Shown: positions 6,911 to 13,510, counted from the stretch's first letter. The stretch is 16,338 nucleotides of DNA from Brachybacterium sp. (GCA_027322375.1 DAHVRS010000207.1:1-16338), one strand, 5' to 3'. Numbers and translations are program-made. The notes: generated by a model from the letters alone, not told the origin.

Positions 6911-6965
6911 GATCGTCAGATTCTGAACAGTTCTGGAGGCCGATCTGGGTCAGAACCTGACAATC
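6911..6965 (+). repeat. 55-bp palindromic element, copy B
   Basis: Same size, orientation and loop length as copy A and exactly 91 bp from it. The right arm and following CCCGGG are identical to copy A over 26 bp (6945-6970). The left arm (6911-6929, starting GATCGTCAGATTCTGA) has more changes, so the hairpin is weaker. It lies 65 nt from the convergent nuclease-gene stop. Confidence 0.85.
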
Positions 6966-7029
6966 CCGGGTGGCTGTCGGCGGCTCAGCGGCCCGGGGAC
7001 AGCGCGGGCGGCGGCTCAGGCGATCGCGC

Positions 7030-8109
7030 TCAGTCCTTTCCGTCCAGGCGCAGCGAGGGACGGTCGACGTAGAGCTGCCCTGCTGTCTCGCGGAGCTTCT
7101 GCTCGCTCGGCACGTCGAGGCCCCGTTCCTCCAGCGACCCGCGCAGCCGCAGGAGCACCCGCAGCGGCCGCCGGAGATCGCGTCCGGTCGACCGAGCCAG
7201 CGTCCACCCCTGGGCGGCGAGCTCATCGCGACGGGCCTCGTCCTGCTGCCACTGGTCCTTCGACGTGCGATGCCCGTCACCGTCGTACTCGAGACCGAAC
7301 TTCACGTCCGGCCAGGCCAGGTCGATGTACCGGAGCTTCTTGGTCCTCGGATCGCGGACGGGATAGTTGGGCGTCGGCTCCGGATACCCGGCGGCGATGA
7401 GGACGAGTCGCATCACGGACTCACCCGGCGAGCGCACGTCCTCCCGTGCGAGCGCCAGCGCACTGCGGAATCGCTGCGTTCCCGCGGTGCCTCGTCCGTC
7501 CTCGAGGGACCGGCTCAGAGACTCGAGCGTCTCCCCGGAAACCGTGGCCTCGGGCCCGATCACCGCCTCGACAGCAGCGACGACGTCCCAAAGAGGCATC
7601 AGGGTCGCGAGCTCGCGGAGCGTTTCGGCGACGGTGGAGACCACGAGCGTGCCTCGTCGTGCCGTGGCGGCTGGCCGTTGCCTGTGCACGATGACGCCGC
7701 GGCCCACACGGGAGCTCGCCCGCTCGCCGACCCTGCAGTGCAGGATCGGCAGCGACGCGTCGACACCCAGCGTCAGGCCGGGCGGCACGGAGGGGAGGAC
7801 GGGATCCTCGGCACCGAGCGGGAGTTCCCCAGATCGGAGCATTCCCACTCCATCTTCAAGCCGCCACGGCAGCGGAACGCCCCAGAGCAGAGCTGCCGTC
7901 GTATGGCTGAGGACGCTGCCCGGGCGCACCTTGTTCTGGAGAGTCCATGCCAGCGCGTTGAAAGATGCTGGATGTTCAGTGAGGGTCAGGTAGCCGGGGA
8001 ACACGGTGGTGAAACGGCTGGACGCGAGGTCCCGAGAGTGCAGGCCGAGGCGGGTCCACTGCGAGCGGTGCAGCAGTGCACCTCTCAAGCGCGCGAGATC
8101 CGGAGGCAT
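7030..8109 (-). CDS. Predicted PD-(D/E)XK endonuclease-like protein (DUF559/AbiEi-type architecture)
   Basis: 359-residue protein of a type common in actinobacteria. The N-terminal part contains LSHTTAALLWGVPLP (68-82), like the AbiEi antitoxin-type region. The C-terminal part looks like a Vsr/DUF559 nuclease fold: E230 in SPGESVMRL, D263 in YIDLAW, and EYDGDGH at 274-280, followed by a helix (QQDEARRDELAAQGW). The E...D...ExD-GxH layout suggests an active metal-dependent nuclease. I see no signal peptide or membrane segment. The ATG at 8109 has no ribosome site; TACTGT lies 6 nt upstream, which suits a leaderless transcript. By eye it is somewhat less GC-rich than its neighbours. It is bracketed by inverted 55-bp elements (A and B after its end, C before its start). 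It could be a defence or stress protein; its function is unknown. Confidence 0.8.
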   Translation of the reverse strand: MPPDLARLRGALLHRSQWTRLGLHSRDLASSRFTTVFPGYLTLTEHPASFNALAWTLQNKVRPGSVLSHTTAALLWGVPLPWRLEDGVGMLRSGELPLGAEDPVLPSVPPGLTLGVDASLPILHCRVGERASSRVGRGVIVHRQRPAATARRGTLVVSTVAETLRELATLMPLWDVVAAVEAVIGPEATVSGETLESLSRSLEDGRGTAGTQRFRSALALAREDVRSPGESVMRLVLIAAGYPEPTPNYPVRDPRTKKLRYIDLAWPDVKFGLEYDGDGHRTSKDQWQQDEARRDELAAQGWTLARSTGRDLRRPLRVLLRLRGSLEERGLDVPSEQKLRETAGQLYVDRPSLRLDGKD

Positions 8110-8115
8110 GGGCCG

Positions 8116-8121
8116 ACAGTA
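8116..8121 (-). promoter_or_regulatory. Candidate -10 box for leaderless nuclease-gene transcript
   Basis: TACTGT on the minus strand (TANNNT pattern), separated by 6 nt from the ATG at 8109. No ribosome site and no clear -35 box is present. Confidence 0.4.
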
Positions 8122-8184
8122 CGAAGCCCCAAGCGACGGGGTCCGCGAGCAGCCAGCTCATGTGGACGACCGCGCCCTGGGGAG

Positions 8185-8201
8185 GGCCAGCTGCTGGCCC
8201 C
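8185..8201. other. Short hairpin upstream of the nuclease gene
   Basis: GGGCCAG CTG CTGGCCC gives a perfect 7-bp stem with a 3-nt loop, between the nuclease gene and element C. It may be part of the same structured unit or a transcription stop for fdhD. Confidence 0.4.
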
Positions 8202-8217
8202 ACGCGTCGCGTCCCGG

Positions 8218-8272
8218 GATCGTCAGGTTCCGACCCAGATTCGCGCCGCACATGGTTCAGATCCTGACGATC
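8218..8272 (-). repeat. 55-bp palindromic element, copy C (inverted)
   Basis: Reverse-complement copy of elements A and B. Arms are GATCGTCAGGTTCCGACCC (8218-8236) and GGTTCAGATCCTGACGATC (8254-8272), with a 17-nt loop. CCCGGG overlaps its left end (8213-8218), mirroring its position in A and B. The arms pair with three mismatches. It starts 36 nt past the fdhD stop, so a terminator role is possible. Confidence 0.85.
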
Positions 8273-8307
8273 CGAGGGGGCGCGCAAGGGGCGGCGGGGC
8301 GCCGGGG

Positions 8308-9180
8308 TCAGCCTTCGGCGGTGGTGAGGTCGAGGCGCTCTGGGTGGGTGTAGAGGTTCATGCGGCCGTCGCCGTCGTCGTGCGCGCGGGTGAAGCCCGC
8401 GAGGGTCTGGCCGAGCTCGTCGGCGGTCTGGACGGCGAGGGAGCTCGCGGCGGAGACGCAGGCCAGCAGCGGAATCCCTGCCATGCACGACTTCTGGACG
8501 ATCTCGAAGCTCGCGCGTGAGGACACGAGCAGGAAGCAGTCCCGCAGCGGGAGACGGTCCTCCATGAGCGCCCACCCGATGACCTTGTCGACCGCGTTGT
8601 GGCGGCCCACGTCCTCGCGGACCACGAGCAGGGTTCCGTCCAGACCCACGAGCGCGGCGGCATGCACCCCGCCGGTGCGGGCGAAGATCTCCTGCCGCGC
8701 GGTGAGGTCGCGGGCCGCGCGCAGGATCACGCGGGGGTCCACGGTCCAGGACTGCACGAGGATGTACCGGCTCTTCTGCCGTACCGCGTCGATGCTCTCC
8801 GCCCCGCACACCCCGCAGGCCGAAGTGGTCGTGAACTGACGCCTGACCTGCGGCAGCAGCTGCGGCCGGGTGGTCGTGAAGTCCATGACGTTGTAGGTGT
8901 TGCGGGGGAAGCCGGACTCGTCATCCACGACGGCGCCGTCGCAGTAGCGTGCCTCGGCGACATCCTCGCGGTGCTGGATGAGTCCCTCTGAGTGGAGGAA
9001 GCCGTGGATCAGCTCGACGTCATGGCCGGGTGTGCGCATCGTGAGCGAGAGCTGCTGCCCGTTCAGGCGGATGTCCAGCGGTTCCTCACCTGCGACGTGG
9101 TCGCCTTTCCGCCCGGCGTACAGGACCCCGTCCCGCACCCGGACGGTGCGGATCCGTCTGCTCTCAGTGACCCTGCCCAT
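8308..9180 (-). CDS. fdhD: Formate dehydrogenase accessory sulfurtransferase FdhD
   Basis: 290-residue cytoplasmic sulfurtransferase that moves sulfur from a cysteine desulfurase to the molybdenum cofactor of formate dehydrogenase. The catalytic CGVCG (122-126, Cys122 and Cys125) matches E. coli Cys121/Cys124. Other family blocks are GEEPLDIRLNG (31-41), ELIHGFLHSEGLI (56-68), VREDVGRHNAVDK (around 198-210) and SSRASFEIVQKSCMAGIP. Start at the ATG at 9180 gives normal length; no ribosome site is seen but TATCCT lies 6 nt upstream, which fits a leaderless transcript. No formate dehydrogenase gene lies in the window, so its partner must be elsewhere if it is functional. Confidence 0.96.
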   Translation of the reverse strand: MGRVTESRRIRTVRVRDGVLYAGRKGDHVAGEEPLDIRLNGQQLSLTMRTPGHDVELIHGFLHSEGLIQHREDVAEARYCDGAVVDDESGFPRNTYNVMDFTTTRPQLLPQVRRQFTTTSACGVCGAESIDAVRQKSRYILVQSWTVDPRVILRAARDLTARQEIFARTGGVHAAALVGLDGTLLVVREDVGRHNAVDKVIGWALMEDRLPLRDCFLLVSSRASFEIVQKSCMAGIPLLACVSAASSLAVQTADELGQTLAGFTRAHDDGDGRMNLYTHPERLDLTTAEG

Positions 9181-9186
9181 TGTTCG

Positions 9187-9192
9187 AGGATA
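9187..9192 (-). promoter_or_regulatory. Candidate -10 box for leaderless fdhD
   Basis: TATCCT on the minus strand followed by 6 nt and the ATG. This is the spacing seen for leaderless actinobacterial transcripts. No convincing -35 box was found. Confidence 0.5.
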
Positions 9193-9264
9193 GTCCGCTC
9201 ACCTGCGGGCTCACGCTCAGTTCTCCGGCTCCGGCTCGGACTCCGCCGCACCGGCCGGAGGGCC

Positions 9265-9278
9265 GCGGCCCGGGCCGC
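9265..9278. terminator. GC palindrome after the downstream SRPBCC gene
   Basis: GCGGCCCGGGCCGC is a perfect 14-bp palindrome, 28 nt past the stop of the SRPBCC gene at 9306. It has no loop or T tract, so it is a weak terminator candidate. Confidence 0.3.
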
Positions 9279-9305
9279 CTCCGCCAACTCACCCGCCGGC
9301 TCTGT

Positions 9306-9821
9306 CTATTCGCCGGTCGGCTGCTCGGCCGCCCCGGGCTTGCCCTTCTCGGCGAGGTCCTTCGCGACCTGGAGCTCCTGCTCCCAGCCCTCGAGGTTCT
9401 CGAGGTAGTTGCGTCGGCGCACGTCCTCGTCGAGGCCCAGCCGTGCGAAGCCGCGCTCGCGCACGGTGAGGCGCACCTGGTTGCGGGAGGCGGCGCCGGC
9501 GGGGTCGATGATGAACTCGACGGTGTTGTTCGGGGCGTCGGAGATCTCGCCGAGGCCGCCGCCGAGCCAGCGGAACCGCACCCGGTTCGGCGGTTCGTTT
9601 GCCTCGATCGCGATCTGGAAGACGCCGTGGACGGGGTCCTCGACGCGGGTGACCGTGCCGTCGGTCGTGATCGTGTGCTCGCGGTACTCGCCGTCGTTGA
9701 TGAACCAGCCGGGCTCGCGCACCACGGCGAACACGCGTTCGGCGCTCGCGTCGATGAGGACGCTGCGCTCGATCTCGTCAGGGACCGGGGCGTCGGCAGG
9801 GAGGGTGGTCTCGTCGGCCAT
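9306..9821 (-). CDS. SRPBCC (START-like/AHSA1-type) domain protein
   Basis: 171-residue single-domain protein. The first 20 residues are acidic and disordered; then IERSVLIDASAERVFAVVREPGWFIND begins a typical SRPBCC fold, with VRFRWLGG and a C-terminal helix (NYLENLEGWEQELQVAKDLAE). These proteins form a deep hydrophobic pocket; the ligand here is unknown. The ATG at 9821 follows GAGGAG by 7 nt; the long upstream in-frame extension is Arg-rich and not like the family. A second SRPBCC gene lies 164 nt upstream on the same strand. The tail ends in a charged, Gly/Pro-containing segment and a TAG stop. Confidence 0.88.
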   Translation of the reverse strand: MADETTLPADAPVPDEIERSVLIDASAERVFAVVREPGWFINDGEYREHTITTDGTVTRVEDPVHGVFQIAIEANEPPNRVRFRWLGGGLGEISDAPNNTVEFIIDPAGAASRNQVRLTVRERGFARLGLDEDVRRRNYLENLEGWEQELQVAKDLAEKGKPGAAEQPTGE

Positions 9822-9844
9822 GACTGTGCTCCTCAGGGTCGGGG

Positions 9845-9864
9845 AGGCGGCCTCGTTGCCGCCT
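9845..9864 (-). other. Leader hairpin upstream of the 9306-9821 SRPBCC gene
   Basis: AGGCGGC (9845-9851) / GCCGCCT (9858-9864) with loop CTCGTT, ending 23 nt before the ATG. It is similar in position to the glpF leader hairpin but unrelated in sequence. Confidence 0.35.
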
Positions 9865-9938
9865 GGTTCGAGGGTCGCAGACTTCGCCGCCCCGCGGGGA
9901 GGACCCTGCCGCGATCGTGATGATCCGCGGCGCCCGGC

Positions 9939-9963
9939 GCGGCCCGCTGGAGCCGCGGGCCGC
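9939..9963 (-). terminator. Hairpin terminator candidate after the 9986-10474 gene
   Basis: GCGGCCCGC (9939-9947) and GCGGGCCGC (9955-9963) form a perfect 9-bp stem with a 7-nt loop, 22 nt downstream of the SRPBCC gene stop on the minus strand. No T tract follows. A second imperfect hairpin (CCGCG/CGCGG, 9909-9930) lies just beyond. Confidence 0.5.
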
Positions 9964-9985
9964 AGCGCGCCCGGACCGTCGCGGT

Positions 9986-10474
9986 TCAGCCCTTCGTGAC
10001 CGCGGCGGCCAAGAGGTTCAGCGACTGCTCCAGATCCTGCTCGGGGATCATCGGGAAGCGGATCTGCTCGAGCAGCTCGGGATCGGTGACGTCGGACCAG
10101 CTGTAGGTCAGCGACACCTCGGTCGCGTCCGAGCCCTGCGGGGTGAGTTCGTAGAGCCACTCCCACCCCTTCGGGCCCTCGGGGGCGCTGCCGTCCTCTC
10201 CCTCGGGAGCGGGCTTCCAGCCCACCATCTTGTTCTCGTCGTATGCGGTGACGAAGTTGTGGGTGCGATAGTCGCCGCCCATGTGGTCACCGTGCATGTT
10301 CATCACGAACTTCTCGCCCACAGCGGTGATCCGCTCGGTGTCGTCGGCGGCGCGGACGAAGCCGGAGCCGTCGAACTCGTGGTGGCGGGCGGGCAGGGTC
10401 AGCACCGCGAACACGTCCTTCGCGGGCACGTCGATCGTGCGGGTGACGGTCAGATGGGTCTGCTCTGTGCTCAT
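9986..10474 (-). CDS. SRPBCC-domain protein
   Basis: 162-residue single-domain protein of the SRPBCC/polyketide-cyclase-like superfamily. It opens with THLTVTRTIDVPAKDVFAVLTLPARHHEFDGSG, the usual first strand and helix, includes GWKPAPEG and WEWLYELTP strands, and closes with a long helix (EQDLEQSLNLLAAAVTKG). It resembles ATPase-like SRPBCC proteins of unknown function in actinobacteria. The ATG at 10474 has GGAGGG directly against it and an AGGG about 8 nt upstream. It is only distantly similar to the neighbour at 9306-9821, so the pair are tandem members of the same fold and not a recent duplication. Confidence 0.87.
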   Translation of the reverse strand: MSTEQTHLTVTRTIDVPAKDVFAVLTLPARHHEFDGSGFVRAADDTERITAVGEKFVMNMHGDHMGGDYRTHNFVTAYDENKMVGWKPAPEGEDGSAPEGPKGWEWLYELTPQGSDATEVSLTYSWSDVTDPELLEQIRFPMIPEQDLEQSLNLLAAAVTKG

Positions 10475-10560
10475 CCCTCCACCCTGCCTCGTGAGCTGCG
10501 CGATGTCACGCCGCCACGACCGGGCGGTCGAACTGCCTGGTCACGGAAGGGGCGGCGGGC

Positions 10561-10598
10561 GCAGCGAGGGGCCGACGGACGAATCCGTCGGACGCTGC
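10561..10598 (-). terminator. Hairpin terminator downstream of soxG
   Basis: CCGACGGA (10572-10579) and TCCGTCGG (10584-10591) pair perfectly around a CGAA loop. Outer arms GCAGCG (10561-10566) and CGCTGC (10593-10598) extend the stem across an unequal interior loop. It lies about 33 nt past the soxG stop. Confidence 0.6.
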
Positions 10599-10630
10599 CG
10601 TGCGGTCCGGTGCTCCCACCCGCCACGCGC

Positions 10631-11311
10631 TCAGGCGTACTGCGCTGGGCGCACAGAGCGTGCGGCGGACTCCTCCTCCGGGCAGGCGGAGCCGAGCTCG
10701 GTCATGCCGTCCATGAGCCAGCGCACCACATAGTCCGCGAAGGAGGCGCGGGGCAGGATCCGCCAGGTCTCCTCGCCGCTGCGCACGATCACGACCGGGA
10801 CGGTGCTCAGCAGCGTCGCCTCCGCCCGGCCCACGCCGAACACGCGCGGGTGCAGGTCGATGGCGACGCTCTTCTCGAGCACCTCGCGCGCACCAGGCCC
10901 CTCGAGGACGAGCACGGTGCGGTTCGCGGAGAGGTCCACGGCCTGGCCGGGCAGGCCCTCGAGCGCCGCCTGGTACGGCTGCTCGACGCCCGGCGCCTGG
11001 CGCTGGGAGACGTCCACGGCGAGGAACTCGTCGGGCGCGAGGCTCAGCACGTGCAGGGCATCCAGGTCACCGGTGACCTCGCCGTGGGCCCTGGGAAGGG
11101 ACAGCCCGAGCACGGTCTCGAGCGCCTGGGCGCTCGGACTGGCCACCTCGGCGCGAAGCCCGAGCTGGATCGCGAACTCCTGCTCACGCAGGGTCACGCC
11201 GCGCGGGCCGGTGACCGCGGCGCCGGCCATGAGGTCCGCGAGGTGGCTGGCCGGGGTCGCACGCAGCGGCTCCAGGGCGTCCCGGGAGGGGAGAGAGGAT
11301 TCAGCCGTCAC
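10631..11311 (-). CDS. soxG: Sarcosine oxidase gamma subunit-like protein (orphan)
   Basis: 226 residues, close to the usual SoxG size. Recognisable features include the N-terminal LREQEFAIQLGLRAEV block, GPGAREVLEKSVAIDLHPRVFGVGRAEATLLSTVPV, then SFADYVVRWLMDGMTEL, the typical SoxG end. SoxG is the small subunit of heterotetrameric sarcosine oxidase, which demethylates sarcosine to glycine using FAD/FMN and tetrahydrofolate. The GTG start at 11311 follows AAGGAG by 6 nt and overlaps the old soxA end by 11 nt, as in intact soxBDAG operons. However soxB, soxD and most of soxA are absent here, so it is probably a leftover, still open reading frame that cannot form the enzyme alone. Confidence 0.85.
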   Translation of the reverse strand: MTAESSLPSRDALEPLRATPASHLADLMAGAAVTGPRGVTLREQEFAIQLGLRAEVASPSAQALETVLGLSLPRAHGEVTGDLDALHVLSLAPDEFLAVDVSQRQAPGVEQPYQAALEGLPGQAVDLSANRTVLVLEGPGAREVLEKSVAIDLHPRVFGVGRAEATLLSTVPVVIVRSGEETWRILPRASFADYVVRWLMDGMTELGSACPEEESAARSVRPAQYA

Positions 11312-11659
11312 GGCGAGCTCCTTCTGGGTCGACGAGCACGGGAGAGGTGATGGTCAGGTCGATGATCCGGTCGCCCTGCGGGGAGCGGACCGTCTCGCCG
11401 AGGCGACTCAGGCCCCGTCGATCAGGGCGAGCGCGAAGGGCTGGCCGAGCTCGGCGGAGAGATAGGAGGAGGAGACCCAGCCGATCATCGGCACGGGCCC
11501 GTCCTCGGGGGTGATCGGGGTGTCCGCCGCGACGATCTGCGCGCCCTCCTCGAGACGCGTCGTCCCGTCGGCGCTGAGCAGTCCCACCAGCTGGCGGCGA
11601 TTCTCCCGCACCGAGTCCGGTCGATCCAGGGACCGTTTGCCGAGGAAGTCCTTCTTTGT
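11301..11659 (-). pseudogene. soxA: Remnant of sarcosine oxidase alpha subunit (C-terminal tail, frameshifted)
   Basis: Only the last ~115 residues of the roughly 950-residue alpha subunit remain. KKDFLGKRSLDRPDS, RRQLVGLLSADG, LEEGAQIV and PMIGWVSSSYLSAELGQPFALALIDG match the GcvT-like C-terminal domain. After ALIDG the frame hits TGA at 11408-11410, while the true continuation, SRLGETVRSPQGDRIIDLTI followed by TSPVLVDPEGARRDG, is in another frame and stops at 11301-11303. Adding one G to the GGGG run (complement of 11413-11416) would join both parts. The 5' side is replaced near 11657-11668 by the start of an NmrA-like gene. This indicates a deletion plus a frameshift. Confidence 0.88.
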
Positions 11660-11761
11660 CGGGCCGACGAGTCGCAGCTGCAGGCCGGGAACCCCGTGGA
11701 GGCGGCGCGCGACCTCCCCACCGATCTTCCCGGTCGCGCCGGTGATCACCACGAGAGTCAC
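11408..11761 (-). CDS. Chimeric reading frame: NmrA-like Rossmann start fused to soxA tail
   Basis: 117 codons. Residues 1-34 (VVITGATGKIGGEVARRL and on) carry the GxxGxxG NAD(P)-binding motif of NmrA/atypical SDR proteins; from residue 36 on it is the sarcosine oxidase alpha C-terminal domain. The GTG at 11761 overlaps the stop of the substrate-binding-protein gene as GTGA and follows AAGGA by 6 nt, so it may still be translated by coupling. The product lacks both the rest of a Rossmann domain and a whole GcvT domain, so an enzyme activity is unlikely. It overlaps the soxA remnant annotated separately. A designed fusion is much less likely than a deletion scar. Confidence 0.7.
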   Translation of the reverse strand: MTLVVITGATGKIGGEVARRLHGVPGLQLRLVGPTKKDFLGKRSLDRPDSVRENRRQLVGLLSADGTTRLEEGAQIVAADTPITPEDGPVPMIGWVSSSYLSAELGQPFALALIDGA

Positions 11762-12711
11762 AGCAGATCCTTCTCGGTGAGCCACTGGGTGGCGATGTCC
11801 GCGCTGGAGGCCTGGTCGACCACGCTCTGGCGGTTCAGCTCGACGAGGTCATCGGCGCTGAGCTGACTGATGACCTCCTCGATCGCCGCGGCGGCGGTGT
11901 CGTCGATCTTCGCGGAGACGACGGGCACCACGTTCTGCGGCAGGATCATCGAGTCCGGGTCCTCGAGCACCACCAGGTCGTTCTCGGCGATGGTGGGATC
12001 GGCGGTGTAGATATCGGCGAGCTGCACGTCCCCGTCCAGGAGCGCCTGCACGGTGAGCGGGCCGCCGGAGTCCTCCACCGGCACCACCGAGATGTCGACG
12101 CCGTACACGGCCTTCGCGCCCTCGGGACCGTAGGGGCGCTTCTCGAACTCGCTGTTCGCGGCGATCTTCAGGTCCTCGTCCACGCCCGCGAGGTCACCGA
12201 TCGCGGTGAGGGAGTTCTCCGCCGCGAAGGACGAGGTGGTGGTGTAGGAATCCTGGTCAGAGGCCTCCGCGAAGGCGAGCACGCGCAGTCCCTCGGGCAG
12301 CGCCTCAGCGAGGGAGTCGCTGATCTCCTCGGGGCTCGCGGAGCCGGCGTCGGGCTCGTAGTGCTGCAGCAGGTTCCCGAGGTACTCGGGCAGGAGGTCC
12401 AGCGCCCCGGACTCGAGCTCGGGCATGTACACCTCGCGCTGGCCGATCTGGAACTGCCGGTCCACGGTGAACCCGGCCTTCTCCAGCACCTGCGCGAACA
12501 GCTCGGCGATGATCTCGTTGGAGTAGTAGGCCTGGGAGCCGACGGCGATCGTACCGCCCGATGCGCCGCCCCCGCCGTCGGAGCCGCCTCCGCCGGCGCC
12601 GCTGTCCCCGTCGGCGAAGGGGTCGGAGCTGCCGCAGGCGGCGGCGCCGAGGACGAGGCCGCTCGCGCCGAGCGCTCCGAGCAGGTGGCGGCGGGTGCTG
12701 TGCACGGTCAT
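11758..12711 (-). CDS. opuCC: Osmoprotectant (glycine betaine/choline) ABC transporter substrate-binding lipoprotein
   Basis: 317-residue extracellular lipoprotein of the OpuAC/ProX class. The signal region has a twin Arg (STRRHLLGALGASG) and ends in a lipobox with Cys26 (LGAAAC), followed by a Gly/Ser linker to about residue 55. The mature domain begins TIAVGSQAYYSNEIIAELFAQ; MPELESGALDLLPEYLGNLL, ADIYTADPTI and LEDPDSMILPQNVVPVV are hallmarks of this transporter class. It binds quaternary amines such as glycine betaine, carnitine or choline; which one cannot be read from the sequence. The ATG at 12711 follows GGGAGA by about 5 nt; a longer upstream frame would destroy the signal peptide. 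It comes last in the operon, 127 nt after the second permease, and overlaps the chimeric frame downstream. Confidence 0.93.
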   Translation of the reverse strand: MTVHSTRRHLLGALGASGLVLGAAACGSSDPFADGDSGAGGGGSDGGGGASGGTIAVGSQAYYSNEIIAELFAQVLEKAGFTVDRQFQIGQREVYMPELESGALDLLPEYLGNLLQHYEPDAGSASPEEISDSLAEALPEGLRVLAFAEASDQDSYTTTSSFAAENSLTAIGDLAGVDEDLKIAANSEFEKRPYGPEGAKAVYGVDISVVPVEDSGGPLTVQALLDGDVQLADIYTADPTIAENDLVVLEDPDSMILPQNVVPVVSAKIDDTAAAAIEEVISQLSADDLVELNRQSVVDQASSADIATQWLTEKDLL

Positions 12712-12838
12712 GGGGTTCTCCCGGGTGAGAGGGCGGTGGAGAGGTCGGGGTGCGGGGCGGCGGGCGGACTCGTCGCGGCCGACGGGCGGGCTGCGCCCGC
12801 GGCGCCGTCGGGCGGGAGCGCGGGCTCCGCGGGCGGGC

Positions 12839-13510
12839 TCATGGCACGGCCGTTCCGCGCGGGGCGGTGACGCGCTGGAGGAGCAGCAGGGCAAGGTCGA
12901 GCACGAGGGCGAGCGCGATGACCAGCAGGGAGCCGGCGATCATCTCGGGATAGTCCTGGGAGCCGAGGCCCTGGAAGATGTATCGGCCGAGCCCGCCAGC
13001 GCCCACATAGGCGGCGAGCATGGCGGTGGCGACGACCTGCACGGTCGCGCCGCGCACTCCGCCCACCAGCAGCGGCATCCCGAGCGGGATCGCGACCCGG
13101 GTGAGGATCTGCATCTCGGTCATGCCCTGGGCGCGGGCGGCGTCCACGGTCGCGGGATCGGCGGATTCGACGGCGGAGTAGGCACCGGCGAGCAGGGAGG
13201 GGATCGCGAGGATCACGAAGGAGAGCAGCGGCGCGGTGAGTCCGATGCCCACGAGCAGGGCGAACAGGGTCACGAGGCCCAGCGTGGGCAGGGCCCGGGC
13301 GACGCCCGCGGCGCCGACGGCGAGGCCCTTGAAGCGGCCGGTGTGGCCCACGTACAGCCCGATCGGCACGGCGATCAGGGCGGCGACGAGGACGCCGAGC
13401 GCGGTGTAGCCGAGGTGCTCGACGGTGCGGGCGGGAATCCCGGCCGGGCCGGACCAGCGCATCGGGTCGGCGAGCCAGGCGAGGGCGCCGGTGAAGGGGT
13501 TCTCGTTCAC
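12839..13510 (-). CDS. opuCD: Osmoprotectant ABC transporter permease (second)
   Basis: 223-residue inner-membrane permease of the OpuC/ProU type (BPD_transp_1), with about five to six hydrophobic segments. AARAQGMTEMQILTRVAIPLGMP is the EAA loop that contacts the ATPase; ARALPTLGLVTLFALLVGIGLTAPL and AAYVGAGGLGRYIFQGL are typical. The GTG at 13510 follows GGGAGGAG by 5 nt and overlaps the upstream permease stop as GTGA, so the two are translationally coupled. Names B and D are given by order only; they could be swapped. Confidence 0.92.
   Translation of the reverse strand: MNENPFTGALAWLADPMRWSGPAGIPARTVEHLGYTALGVLVAALIAVPIGLYVGHTGRFKGLAVGAAGVARALPTLGLVTLFALLVGIGLTAPLLSFVILAIPSLLAGAYSAVESADPATVDAARAQGMTEMQILTRVAIPLGMPLLVGGVRGATVQVVATAMLAAYVGAGGLGRYIFQGLGSQDYPEMIAGSLLVIALALVLDLALLLLQRVTAPRGTAVP

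Noticed and set aside
6820..8272. CRISPR array or integron from the repeated elements
   Set aside because: There are only three copies, spacing is not regular beyond A-B, one is inverted, and no cas or integrase gene is present.
6970..8520. A 516-codon plus-strand frame across the nuclease gene and into fdhD
   Set aside because: It runs through two well-supported minus-strand genes and a palindromic element; composition is that of a shadow frame.
9306..10474. Recent tandem duplication of the SRPBCC genes
   Set aside because: The two proteins share only the fold and a few hydrophobic positions; lengths and motifs differ throughout.
11408..11761. A purposeful fusion enzyme joining a Rossmann domain to a folate-binding domain
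   Set aside because: Both parts are far too short to fold as active domains, and the adjoining soxA tail is frameshifted, so a deletion scar explains it better.
12712..12838. A small gene in the gap between the second permease and the binding protein
   Set aside because: No ribosome site or convincing start; the frames are made of GC-rich repeats of GGGCGGG-type sequence.
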